A stretch of DNA of 12,193 nt from Gemmatimonadales bacterium (GTDB taxonomy: Bacteria; Gemmatimonadota; Gemmatimonadetes; Gemmatimonadales; GWC2-71-9). The stretch is taken from NCBI GenBank assembly GCA_030597435.1, contig JAUVRV010000038.1, positions 1-12,193 of the forward strand. The letters are read 5' to 3'. The position numbers and the translations under genes are program-made. A model generated the notes under the pieces. That model had not been told where the DNA came from. It searched no databases and was given only the letters and a program-made list of their open reading frames with translations. Below, piece after piece: positions 1-6,731 of the stretch; the first letter of the stretch is position 1, and each line of letters opens with the position of its first letter.

Positions 1-266
1 CGACCGATCTCGCCACTGCCGCACGAATCGCGGGCACGGACGCTGGCACGGCTGTAGCTGTGGCCCGGTTGGTCACGCTGCGAGGTATGGGGACCGAGCA
101 CGCCCGTGTTCTACTTTCCCTGGAAGTGAGCAGCGTGTGTGAGTTGGCACGGCAGGATCCGGACATCCTCCACAACGAGGTGCGGCATCGTATTGCTGGG
201 GCCCGCCCCACCGCCGCCGAGGTGCGGGTTTGGATTCGAGCGGCAAGACGGCATTGCCCGCCGTAG
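1..266 (+). CDS. C-terminal part of a helix-hairpin-helix (DUF4332-like) protein, 5' end outside window
   Basis: The frame is open from the first complete codon at position 3 to a TAG at 264-266, giving about 87 residues, so the gene starts left of the window. A GTG at 60 could be an internal start, but the frame stays open upstream of it. The visible part reads LRGMGTEHARVLLSLEV, then a Val-Cys-Glu-Leu-Ala segment and a WIRAAR ending. This matches the G-(I/M)-G-x-x-x-A-x-x-L helix-hairpin-helix pattern of DUF4332-type domains, which are usually taken to bind nucleic acid or mediate assembly. The N-terminal part that would define its role is missing. It ends 14 bp before the hydrolase ATG on the same strand, so the two are probably co-transcribed. 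The family call is by motif pattern only. Confidence 0.55.
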   Translation, partial: TDLATAARIAGTDAGTAVAVARLVTLRGMGTEHARVLLSLEVSSVCELARQDPDILHNEVRHRIAGARPTAAEVRVWIRAARRHCPP

Positions 267-280
267 TTACCTTACTGTCA

Positions 281-1129
281 ATGCTGAGCACAATTCTGAA
301 AGTCACCGTGGTGCTGGCCGCAATTGCCGCGCTGATCTACGTCACCATGGCCGTCCTGGCATGGCGCTATCAGGACAGAATGGCGTTTCCGGCGCCGCGC
401 AGCCCGTTGCCGAATCCGGAAACCCTGGGAATACCCGACGGCAAGCGGATCGCGCTAGTCACCAGTGACGGAGTCGCCCTGCAAGGCTGGTACCTCTCTC
501 CCGACCCAGCGCCCGAGTCCGGATCCAAGGCACCGGGACTCATCTGGTTCTATGGCAACATGGAGACGATCGAGGGTATCGCACCGGTGCTGCGCCGGTT
601 CCGCCCGGCTGGCACCGGCCTGCTGGTGCTGGACTATCGGGGATATGGTGCGAGCGCCGGTGAGCCCACTGAAGACGGTGTGTACCGCGACGCAGAAGCT
701 GCGTGGGACTACATGGCCGGCCTACCGGAGATCGACTCGACCAGAATTGGCGTTTACGGTCGTTCGATCGGCAGCGCGGTCGCACTCTACCTTGCCACCG
801 AACGACCCGTGCGAGTTGTTATTCTCGACTCTCCGTTCTCCAGCGGTCGCGAGATGGCCGAGCATCACTATTCATTCCTGCCAGTATCATTGATTCGGCT
901 ATCGCTCGACAACCTGAGCCGGGCGCAACAGCTTACTGTTCCCTTGCTGATCTTCCATGGAACTGAGGATCGTATAGCACCAATAGAAATGGGCCGTGAA
1001 GTTGCACGTGCCGGTCGCGCCGATTCGATCATAGAGCTGATCGGAGCAGGACACAACGACACGTACGCGGTTGGAGGTGACATGTACGTGCAACAGTTCC
1101 TCCAGTTCCTCGCGAGGTACTTGCAGTAG
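281..1129 (+). CDS. Membrane-anchored alpha/beta hydrolase (serine hydrolase, BEM46/FrsA-like)
   Basis: This 282-residue protein has one N-terminal hydrophobic segment (about residues 8-28), then an alpha/beta-hydrolase fold. Visible landmarks are the LIWFYGN strand and oxyanion region at 87-93, LDYRGYGAS at 117-125, the nucleophile elbow GRSIGS with Ser162, the acid in GTEDRIAP (Asp230), and the catalytic His258 in GAGHND. All triad residues are present at normal spacing, so it should be an active esterase or peptidase-like hydrolase facing the periplasm; the substrate is unknown. I chose the ATG at 281 because it puts the hydrophobic anchor at the N-terminus. A TTG at 230 would add 17 unlikely residues and overlap the previous gene. 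No strong Shine-Dalgarno is seen. The last 66 bp of the gene are duplicated downstream at 2498-2563. Confidence 0.88.
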   Translation: MLSTILKVTVVLAAIAALIYVTMAVLAWRYQDRMAFPAPRSPLPNPETLGIPDGKRIALVTSDGVALQGWYLSPDPAPESGSKAPGLIWFYGNMETIEGIAPVLRRFRPAGTGLLVLDYRGYGASAGEPTEDGVYRDAEAAWDYMAGLPEIDSTRIGVYGRSIGSAVALYLATERPVRVVILDSPFSSGREMAEHHYSFLPVSLIRLSLDNLSRAQQLTVPLLIFHGTEDRIAPIEMGREVARAGRADSIIELIGAGHNDTYAVGGDMYVQQFLQFLARYLQ

Positions 1130-1145
1130 CGGTCGGCACTCAAAC
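1063..1145 (+). repeat. Block A, copy 1 (hydrolase 3' end plus 16 bp)
   Basis: An 83-bp block covering the last 21 hydrolase codons, the stop codon and the 16 bp after it. It matches 2497-2579 with four substitutions and no indel (about 95% identity). Here it runs directly into block B at 1146; in the second copy the order is B then A. Confidence 0.9.
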
Positions 1146-1305
1146 CATTCACCGTTCCGAAGCCCGCTGCCCCCCCGGCATTGTGGAGCCAATCCGGTCA
1201 CCACTGGGCGTTCCCGTAGACAGGAGGACGTCGCAAAGCTCGACCGAGGCACTGGACGGGCCCAATTCCACCGTACATACTTGCGATGGATAGATTGAAA
1301 TGCCT
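1146..1305 (+). repeat. Block B, copy 1 (non-coding repeat)
   Basis: A 160-bp block that matches 2326-2484 with four substitutions and one missing C in a C-run (seven C versus six). I see no open frame conserved between copies, no terminal inverted repeat, no T-run terminator and no known RNA fold. The two copies flank the toxin-antitoxin region in direct orientation, so homologous recombination between them would delete about 1.2 kb including that pair. Confidence 0.9.
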
Positions 1306-1359
1306 TCTATGAATGCGCCACGTTTTCGTGGTGGGCCGCTTGCGTGGTGAGCGGTGCCG

Positions 1360-1376
1360 TATTACGTTGTAGTACA
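1360..1376 (+). promoter_or_regulatory. Likely promoter -10 and operator of the toxin-antitoxin operon
   Basis: TATTAC at 1360-1365 is a plausible -10 element, and TGTAGTACA at 1368-1376 is a 9-bp palindrome that touches the antitoxin ATG. Ribbon-helix-helix antitoxins normally repress their own operon by binding short palindromes of this kind over the start site. There is no Shine-Dalgarno before the ATG, and the -10 is only 10 bp away, so the transcript may have little or no leader. The -35 is weak. Upstream, at 1306-1359, there is only a 7-bp stem hairpin at 1316-1333 and a CGTGGTG direct repeat (1327 and 1343). This is inferred from sequence pattern only. Confidence 0.4.
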
Positions 1377-1597
1377 TGAAGAGCGCTGCCGTAACCATCC
1401 GCCTTGACGCCAAGCTCCAACGCGAGCTTGATCAGCTGTGCCGGCAGCTCGGGCGCAGCCGGAGTGAAGTCGTGCGCGACGCCGTCCGGCGGCAAATTGC
1501 CCTGCTGCGCTTCGAGCGGTCGCGGCGGAGCCTGCTGCCGTTGGCGGAGGCCCAGGGCATCCTCACTGATGAGGACGTGTTCCGCATCGTGTCGTGA
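1376..1597 (+). CDS. Ribbon-helix-helix (CopG/Arc-type) antitoxin
   Basis: A 73-residue protein. Residues 1-45 form a typical ribbon-helix-helix module: the strand AVTIRLD (DNA-contacting residues), helix LQRELDQLCRQLG, a turn with SRSEVVRDAV, and a second helix. The C-terminal 25 residues, ending in LTDEDVFRIVS, would be the toxin-binding tail. The length and layout are typical for the antitoxin partner of PIN-domain toxins. The stop codon overlaps the toxin GTG start in GTGA (1594-1597), so translation is coupled. It probably neutralises the toxin and represses the operon through the palindrome at its own start codon. Family assignment is by visible pattern; the exact subfamily (VapB-like) is not settled. 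Confidence 0.85.
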   Translation: MKSAAVTIRLDAKLQRELDQLCRQLGRSRSEVVRDAVRRQIALLRFERSRRSLLPLAEAQGILTDEDVFRIVS

Positions 1598-2001
1598 GGA
1601 TCTTCCTGGACACCAACGTCCTCGTGAGTGCCTACACGGCCCGCGGAATCAGTGCCGATCTCTTTCGCTTCATTCTTGCCCACCACGAGTTGGTGACTGG
1701 CGAGGTCAATCTCACCGAACTGCGTCGCGTGCTGCGGGACCGGTTTCGGGCATCGAAGAAGCTGCTGGACGCCGTGGAAGCGGAGCTTCGTGCCGCCACC
1801 GTGGTTCCCAAGCCGGCCGCACCCTCTGCCATCCCGGTTCGGGATCCGGACGATCAATGGGTGCTGGCGTCTGCGATCGCTGCGGAGGCCGACATGCTGG
1901 TGACTGGCGACCGAGACCTCTTGGTAGTGGCCGAGCAGGCCCCGCTCCCGATCGTCGATCCCCGTGGATGTTGGGAGTGCCTCCGAGGTGACCGGCCCTG
2001 A
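1594..2001 (+). CDS. PIN-domain toxin (VapC-like ribonuclease, COG1569 type)
   Basis: A 135-residue PIN-domain protein starting at GTG. The conserved acidic residues that bind the catalytic metal are all present: Asp6 in FLDTNVLVSA, Glu42 in NLTELRRVL, the cluster at Asp84/Asp86/Asp87 in RDPDDQWVLA, and Asp106/Asp108 in LVTGDRDLL. This arrangement, especially DPDD followed by TGDRDL, is typical of the single-domain 'PIN family toxin component' group. Known relatives are ribonucleases that stop translation when not bound by the antitoxin. The start is fixed by the GTGA overlap with the antitoxin gene. The pair sits between repeated blocks B, and an attC-like hairpin begins eight bases after the stop, which suggests recent acquisition. 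I see no disabling change. Confidence 0.87.
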   Translation: MRIFLDTNVLVSAYTARGISADLFRFILAHHELVTGEVNLTELRRVLRDRFRASKKLLDAVEAELRAATVVPKPAAPSAIPVRDPDDQWVLASAIAAEADMLVTGDRDLLVVAEQAPLPIVDPRGCWECLRGDRP

Positions 2002-2009
2002 GCCGTGCC

Positions 2010-2093
2010 GCATAACACGCGTTAGGAGCTGCCAAGCACGGGCGTTTGAAAGGAAGGCGTTGATATGAGTGCCTGGGCAGCTCATCGTTACGT
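2010..2093 (+). repeat. attC-like imperfect hairpin directly after the toxin gene
   Basis: Ends GCATAAC (2010-2016) and GTTACGT (2087-2093) pair at six of seven positions, one of them a wobble. An inner stem pairs GAGCTGCC (2026-2033) and GCAC (2036-2039) with GTGC (2069-2072) and GGCAGCTC (2076-2083), leaving small internal bulges. A TAAC...GTTA outer pair, an inner stem, 84-bp length and a position just after a stop codon all recall integron attC sites. Against this, both ends differ from the RYYYAAC/GTTRRRY consensus at one position, the spacers between outer and inner arms are unequal (9 versus 3 nt), and no integrase gene or second clear attC is visible. It could instead be a toxin mRNA 3' hairpin. 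Confidence 0.35.
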
Positions 2094-2325
2094 TCAAGGA
2101 GCGGCTCGCCCGGCGGGCGGGTTGCTTGCAGCTCAAACGCCTAACGCTTCATGAAGGTCGGGCCATTCACGAGTTGCGTGCTGATGGTGCAGTACTGCGC
2201 TCGTTCCATCAGATCCCAGACGTAATGGACCCTTCGATCAGCGAGATGTGGCAACCAGATCTTCGTGAGGGCGCAACGTTCGGGCACCTGGAGTGCATAG
2301 CTGAGGCCCAAACACTGGTGTTTCT
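2094..2325. other. Region without a convincing gene
   Basis: About 230 bp between the attC-like hairpin and block B copy 2. It contains CCTAACGC (2140-2147), which is the reverse complement of GCGTTAGG (2019-2026), and GCAGCTC at 2128-2134, so a longer alternative inverted repeat spans 2019-2147. A GC-rich mini-hairpin sits at 2108-2120. Frames that cross this region either run into block B or lack a start with a ribosome-binding site, and none resembles a known family. An in-frame GTG at 2069 opens a 109-codon frame, but it would run through the hairpin and then block B, so I do not call it. Confidence 0.5.
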
Positions 2326-2484
2326 CATTCACCGTTCCGAAGCCCGCTGCCCCCCGGCATTGTGGAGCCAATCCCGTCACCACTGGGCATTCCCGTAGAC
2401 AGGAGGACGTCGCAAAGCTCGACCGAGACACTGGACGGGCCCAATTCCACCGTACATACTTGCGATGGATGGATTGAAATGCCT
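2326..2484 (+). repeat. Block B, copy 2
   Basis: A 159-bp block that matches 1146-1305 with four substitutions plus one C-run length change, about 97% identity. Its left flank (TGTTTCT) is unlike the left flank of copy 1, so the match begins sharply at CATTC. On the right it ends at GCCT and passes through a short heptamer repeat into block A, the reverse of the order in copy 1. Confidence 0.9.
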
Positions 2485-2505
2485 ACGCAGTACGCAGTAC
2501 GCGGT
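2485..2505 (+). repeat. Tandem heptamer at the B-A junction
   Basis: Three adjacent 7-mers: ACGCAGT (2485-2491), ACGCAGT (2492-2498) and ACGCGGT (2499-2505). The last is the start of block A and differs by one base. This short repeat exists only at the rearranged junction and may be a trace of slipped or template-switched joining. Confidence 0.75.
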
Positions 2506-2579
2506 TGGAGGTGACATGTACGTGCAACAGTTCCTCCCGTTCCTCGCGAGGGACCTGCAGTAGCGGGCGGCACTCAAAC
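2497..2579 (+). pseudogene. Block A, copy 2: detached C-terminal fragment of the alpha/beta hydrolase
   Basis: It repeats 1063-1145 with four substitutions. In the hydrolase frame (2498-2563) it encodes the last 21 residues and the TAG stop, with Gln to Pro and Tyr to Asp changes and one silent change. There is no start codon or hydrolase body ahead of it, because the preceding sequence is block B and a heptamer repeat, so it cannot make a functional protein. It lies 50 bp before the M20 peptidase gene. The divergence suggests that the duplication is not from the most recent generations. Confidence 0.85.
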
Positions 2580-2613
2580 TATGGCCCGTTGGCCCCCAAA
2601 CTGAGTCAGGCAC

Positions 2614-3888
2614 ATGCGCGCAACAACACTGATCTCGCTGCTCTCGTTTGTCTATCCTCTTGGCCTCATCGCCCAGGCGACCTATCCGACCAAATTTTCG
2701 GCGCAGCTTGCGGAGTTGCCCGTTGTGAGAGATGCGTTGGCTTATGTCGACGACAACTTCGAGAGCCAGGTGAGCGAGTGGATACGCATTACCCGGATAC
2801 CTGCTCCATCGGGGCACGAAGGCGAGCGTGCCGCATACATCCGTGCCCAGATGGAACAACTCGGTCTGGAAGTGACCATTGACTCGATCGGCAACGTCAT
2901 CGGCCGGCGGCGGGGAGTTGGTGGAGGAGAGACGCTGGTTTTCGCCGCCCACATGGATACCGTGCACCCGCTGGGAACCGACCTAACCGTAAATCGTGAG
3001 GCAGGCAGGCTCCACGCGCCCGGTGTGTACGACAACAGCGCCTCCGTGGCCAACATGCTCGCCGCCGCCCGCGCTATTCAGTCAGCAGGCATGGTTACGA
3101 GAGGAGATGTGATCTTCATCGGTACCGTGCGGGAAGAGGTCGGGTTGGACGGCATGTCGCACTGGCTCGATCACAATCCCAACGTGCCCGACATGCTGGT
3201 GGCGCGGGATGGAGGCCTGGGTCCGATCTCATATGGAGCGCTCGGCATCTACTGGTCCAGCATGGAGTTCGCCGCAGAGGGCTCACATACACTCAGTTCT
3301 CGCGGCAAGCCGCATCCTGCGCGTGCGGCTTCACGCTGCATTCTCGGGATCTACGACATTCCGCTCCCGTCGCGCAACGCACCGGTGGGGGCAGTTTACA
3401 ATGTCGGAATGCTGCGAGGTGGCAACGTTGTGAACGCCATCCCCCAGGAGGTGTCGTTTACGGTCGACCTCCGGACTGTCGATCCTGTGTTGCTCGCGGG
3501 ACTCGACTCGGCAATCGTTGCCACATGTGAGACGGCGGCACAGGAGGAGGGCGTCGAGTTTCACCGTGAGTGGATCTCGCAGAGTGAGGCGGGCGGCACC
3601 CCGGATCAACTGGCCGACCGACGGGAGCACCCATTGGTCCAGACGGCCGTCGACGTCCTGGAGTACCTGGGCTATGATTTCGGGCGGCGTCCATCAGCGG
3701 TAGCGACGGGATCGACGGATGCAAACACCGCTGTAATCCGAGGAATCCCCGCAATCTCCACGGGTCGATCGAGAGGTGGTAACCAGCACACGGTTACCGA
3801 ATGGGCAGACATCGAGACCGCTCGCATCGGAACCAAGCAGATCATCCTGCTGACCGCGGCGCTGGCCGAAGTCGTGGGTGGTACCTAG
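2614..3888 (+). CDS. Secreted M20-family zinc metallopeptidase
   Basis: A 424-residue protein with an N-terminal signal-like hydrophobic stretch (residues 4-22), then an M20 catalytic domain. The usual two-metal ligands are visible: His113 with the catalytic-site Asp115 in AAHMDTV, bridging Asp140 in GVYDNSAS, Glu174/Glu175 in VREEVG (general base and ligand), Asp199 in VARDGG and His392 in GNQHTV. The dimerisation insert begins near residue 212 and contains EGSHTLSSRGKPHPA, the usual surface-strand segment. It should hydrolyse di- or tripeptides or N-acyl amino acids outside the cytoplasm; the closest style is the peptidase T / dipeptidase group. The ATG at 2614 gives a clean signal sequence, with a weak CAGG before it. 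All key residues are intact. Its stop codon touches the stop codon of the convergent MFS gene. Confidence 0.9.
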   Translation: MRATTLISLLSFVYPLGLIAQATYPTKFSAQLAELPVVRDALAYVDDNFESQVSEWIRITRIPAPSGHEGERAAYIRAQMEQLGLEVTIDSIGNVIGRRRGVGGGETLVFAAHMDTVHPLGTDLTVNREAGRLHAPGVYDNSASVANMLAAARAIQSAGMVTRGDVIFIGTVREEVGLDGMSHWLDHNPNVPDMLVARDGGLGPISYGALGIYWSSMEFAAEGSHTLSSRGKPHPARAASRCILGIYDIPLPSRNAPVGAVYNVGMLRGGNVVNAIPQEVSFTVDLRTVDPVLLAGLDSAIVATCETAAQEEGVEFHREWISQSEAGGTPDQLADRREHPLVQTAVDVLEYLGYDFGRRPSAVATGSTDANTAVIRGIPAISTGRSRGGNQHTVTEWADIETARIGTKQIILLTAALAEVVGGT

Positions 3889-5097
3889 CTAGAGCACCTC
3901 CGCCGGTTCGCCCATCGCACCTTCCGTAGGAATCCTGGATGCCAACAACACAACGAGCGCGACCACCGCGGATGCGATATAGAACGGCACGTGCACGCCC
4001 AATCCTTGGAAGGCGGCGGTTGCCCAAATCGGACCGATCACCCGCGCCATGCCACCAAAGGCCTGCTGAACTCCCATGGCCTGGCCCATCTCATGCCTGG
4101 GTACACGGTGTGTTACCAAGGCCGACACCGTGGGGAACAACAGAGCGGTGCCGATTGGGATCAGGCACATGATCACGGCAAAACCTAGGGGCGAAGTAGC
4201 GCGGGGAATCAGGAAGATCCCCAATGCAAGTGAAGTCGCACCCAGGCGCATCACCCTGGTCTCACCGAAGCGATCGACGAGCCTGCCAAGGACCAACGCG
4301 CGCATTACGACGCCCAAACCACCGACCAGCACGAAGAACAGTCCGATGGTCTGAGCGGTGACTCCAAACTCGCTCTCCAGGTACAACGCCATAATCGCCG
4401 TCGTGGACATGAAGCCGAGCATTCCGACGGCGTAGATCCAAATCAGCCTACAGACTTGCCGCCGTGGTGCGCTGAGCACCTCCCACATGGCCTCCTTGAT
4501 TGACCGCGTCGGTCCACTCGCACGGGCATCTCCGCCATCCCCAACTTGTTGATCGTGTTGCCTCGGTTCCGGTAACCACCGGGCGGCGAATACTACGTTG
4601 ATGAGACAGAGTGCCGCTGCTATCAGTCCCGGTGCTGCCGGCCCCAGGCTGTAGGCGAGGGATCCGATTGCCGGGCCGACCATGACGCCCGCACTCGTGG
4701 CCGAGGTCAGCCAACCGAGGGCCCTTGCGCGATCCTTGGGTGCGGAAGCATCACCTACATACGCCTGCAGCACACCCGTGGTCCCACCACCCACACCTTG
4801 GATCAGTCGTGACAGGAACAACATCCAAATGGAAGTCGCGAACCCGAATACGGTAAACGACACCGCTCCTGCCAGCAGGCCGGCAATAATGGCGGGCCGC
4901 CGGCCATACTTGTCCGAGACACGGCCCCATAGCGGTGCCGATGCCAGTTGAGCGATCGAGAACACCGCGATCATCCAACCTATGACCCATTCCGGAGCCT
5001 GGAACCGCAGGGCATAGAACGGCAGCAACGGAAAGACCATTGCGAAGCCGATCATGTCCACGAACGCCGTCGCCATCAGGATAGAGATGCGCTTCAT
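3889..5097 (-). CDS. MFS transporter, DHA1 (TetA-like) drug:H+ antiporter family
   Basis: A 402-residue protein with about 12 predicted membrane segments. The first helix carries FVDMIGFAMVFPLLPFYA with Asp14, as in TetA-like DHA1 exporters. Motif A, GRVSDKYGRRP, is at residues 58-68 in the loop between helices 2 and 3. A motif-C-like VMVGPAIGS lies in helix 5, as in exporters. A hydrophilic loop near residues 180-210 separates the two six-helix halves. It probably exports a small molecule by proton exchange; the substrate cannot be told. Its ATG overlaps the permease stop in ATGA (5097-5094), making it the last gene of the leftward operon. An AGGGA lies about 10 nt before the start. Its stop abuts the convergent peptidase stop, leaving no room for an intergenic terminator. 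Confidence 0.88.
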   Translation of the reverse strand: MKRISILMATAFVDMIGFAMVFPLLPFYALRFQAPEWVIGWMIAVFSIAQLASAPLWGRVSDKYGRRPAIIAGLLAGAVSFTVFGFATSIWMLFLSRLIQGVGGGTTGVLQAYVGDASAPKDRARALGWLTSATSAGVMVGPAIGSLAYSLGPAAPGLIAAALCLINVVFAARWLPEPRQHDQQVGDGGDARASGPTRSIKEAMWEVLSAPRRQVCRLIWIYAVGMLGFMSTTAIMALYLESEFGVTAQTIGLFFVLVGGLGVVMRALVLGRLVDRFGETRVMRLGATSLALGIFLIPRATSPLGFAVIMCLIPIGTALLFPTVSALVTHRVPRHEMGQAMGVQQAFGGMARVIGPIWATAAFQGLGVHVPFYIASAVVALVVLLASRIPTEGAMGEPAEVL

Positions 5098-6731
5098 CGT
5101 CTCGTCCCTACCACCATCGCGGCCGCAGAAATCAGCATCAACACGACCCCATACGCGGCAGCCACACCGATGTCGAATTCTCGCAGGGCGGATAGGATCT
5201 CAATCGAGACAGGTCTTGTGTCGAAGGTGTACAGCACTACGGAAGTAACGAAATCGCCTAATGCAGTAGCAAAGGCCAAAGCACCACCAGCTAGCAGAGC
5301 GGGCCGCAACAGAGGCATCGTGACCCGCACCACTGTGCGCCACCGACTCGCTCCCAGTGACGCCGCAGCCTCGTCGAGCGACGGGTCGAGTTGCCTGAAG
5401 CCCGCCAGCACCGAACCGGAAACGATCGGGATGTTGCGGATCATGTACGCCAGCGGAAGTATTGCGAGAGTTCCGACGAGCACCCAGCGTCCGACCCAGG
5501 GAGCATTGACACTGAACGTGGTTGCCAGAGCGATCGCCAACACCGTTCCAGGAACCGCCCAAGGAAGCGTGGTCAGTGTTTCGATGGGCTTGCGCAGCAC
5601 CACCTGTTTTTGCACGATCAGTCGACCGGCCCACAGCGCTATGGTTAGAGCGGCGACGGTCGCGACAGCCGCCATCCAGACGGAATTCACGAGTGGCCGC
5701 AGCCGTTCTGGTTCGGCGGCGAGTGCTTGGTAGTTACCAAAGGTGTAGTCCGGCGGAAAGATCTGCGTTGTCCATGTGCCCACGGGGACGAAAGAGACGA
5801 GCAGCAGAGTCGCGTGAGGCAGCAACAAGATCACCGCAAACATCCAACCCACCGCAGCCGCACCCCAGCGCGCCAGCGGCTGTACCAAAGAGCGGGCCGT
5901 GGGCGGCGTTCCCTTCCCCACTGCAGCGACCGAACGCGTGCCCTGAGAGCGCCGGAAAAGGACCAGGCCAACAAATGCGATGGCAGCCAGAGCCGCAGTC
6001 TCCACCACGGATGCGTGAATATCGCCGTTTAGCTTGCTGGTGACAATCTGCGTCGTCATGACACGGAAACCGCCTCCGAAGATGTATGGAGCACTGAACG
6101 ATCCCAGTGCGGTCATGAACGTCAGCAGAGCAGCCGCGCCAATCTGAGGTCGCAACAACGGGAGCGTCACTTTGAGTAGGGTGCTACGACCACTGTGTCC
6201 CAGAGAGTGCGCTGCCTCGATCATGGAACTGTCTACTTTGGCAAGGCCGGCACGCGTGAAGAGGTAGAAGTAGACGTACATCGAGTACGCGTGCACCAGG
6301 AGGATTGCACCCCAACCCCGCAGTCTCCAAGGTGCTTGCTGTGTTCCCAGGAGTGCACCAACCGCTCGGCCGACGAACCCTGTTTCCCCGTAGAGAAACA
6401 TGAAGGCGATAACACCCACGAGAGGCGGCAGCACTGCCGGTAGGGCAACGAGCGCCCCGAGAATGCGCCTACCGGGAAACTCGAGCCGCTCGAATACGAA
6501 AGCCAGCGGGATGCCGATGGTACCCGCTAGAACGACACTGGCGATAGAGATCCAAATACTATTCCAGAGAGCACCCCATTCATGACTGTCTGTGAGAAAC
6601 GCAGTCAGGTATTGGGTCGTCCATCCAGCATCACCTCTTGCACTGTCGACCATGACCAGCGCAATTGGATAGACGACAATCCAGGTCAGGATTAGGGCGA
6701 GAAGCCATCCTGTTGGGCGGCCTTTGCTCAA
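5094..6731 (-). CDS. ABC importer permease, two fused BPD domains (FbpB/AfuB type)
   Basis: A 545-residue inner-membrane permease formed from two fused halves with about six helices each. Each half has an EAA loop that docks on the ATPase: one at residues 172-194 (EAAHSLG, ending TLPLLRP) and one at 454-477 (EAAASLGASRWRT, ending TMPLLRP). Fused permeases of this length are typical of Fe3+ and related (thiamine, polyamine, phosphonate) importers. The start is TTG at 6731-6729, overlapping the ATPase stop in TTGA, with GGAGG just upstream. The spacing is short, but no better in-frame start precedes the first helix. It forms the channel for the lipoprotein and ATPase encoded just before it. Confidence 0.9.
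   Translation of the reverse strand: MSKGRPTGWLLALILTWIVVYPIALVMVDSARGDAGWTTQYLTAFLTDSHEWGALWNSIWISIASVVLAGTIGIPLAFVFERLEFPGRRILGALVALPAVLPPLVGVIAFMFLYGETGFVGRAVGALLGTQQAPWRLRGWGAILLVHAYSMYVYFYLFTRAGLAKVDSSMIEAAHSLGHSGRSTLLKVTLPLLRPQIGAAALLTFMTALGSFSAPYIFGGGFRVMTTQIVTSKLNGDIHASVVETAALAAIAFVGLVLFRRSQGTRSVAAVGKGTPPTARSLVQPLARWGAAAVGWMFAVILLLPHATLLLVSFVPVGTWTTQIFPPDYTFGNYQALAAEPERLRPLVNSVWMAAVATVAALTIALWAGRLIVQKQVVLRKPIETLTTLPWAVPGTVLAIALATTFSVNAPWVGRWVLVGTLAILPLAYMIRNIPIVSGSVLAGFRQLDPSLDEAAASLGASRWRTVVRVTMPLLRPALLAGGALAFATALGDFVTSVVLYTFDTRPVSIEILSALREFDIGVAAAYGVVLMLISAAAMVVGTRR

Noticed and set aside
1316..1333. Hairpin with TTTT loop before the antitoxin gene as a terminator
   Set aside because: The stem is only about seven base pairs including a wobble, and no T-run follows it.
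1432..2136. 234-codon open frame on the - strand
   Set aside because: It is opposite the antitoxin and toxin genes, which have intact motifs and a coupled start. The antisense product is low-complexity and resembles nothing.
2069..2398. 109-codon open frame on the + strand from GTG
   Set aside because: It starts inside the hairpin, has no ribosome-binding site, and its last third is block B, which shows no conserved coding frame between its two copies.
1146..2484. Composite transposon or insertion sequence flanked by block B
   Set aside because: The interval holds no transposase, and block B has no terminal inverted repeats or evident target-site duplication.
2377..2967. 196-codon open frame on the - strand
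   Set aside because: It spans block B, the hydrolase fragment and the antisense of the peptidase start, so it crosses unrelated pieces and cannot be one gene.
4948..5733. 261-codon open frame on the + strand
   Set aside because: It lies entirely opposite the permease and MFS genes, whose families are clear. Its product is Arg/Ser/Thr-rich with no recognisable domain, as expected for an antisense frame in GC-rich DNA.
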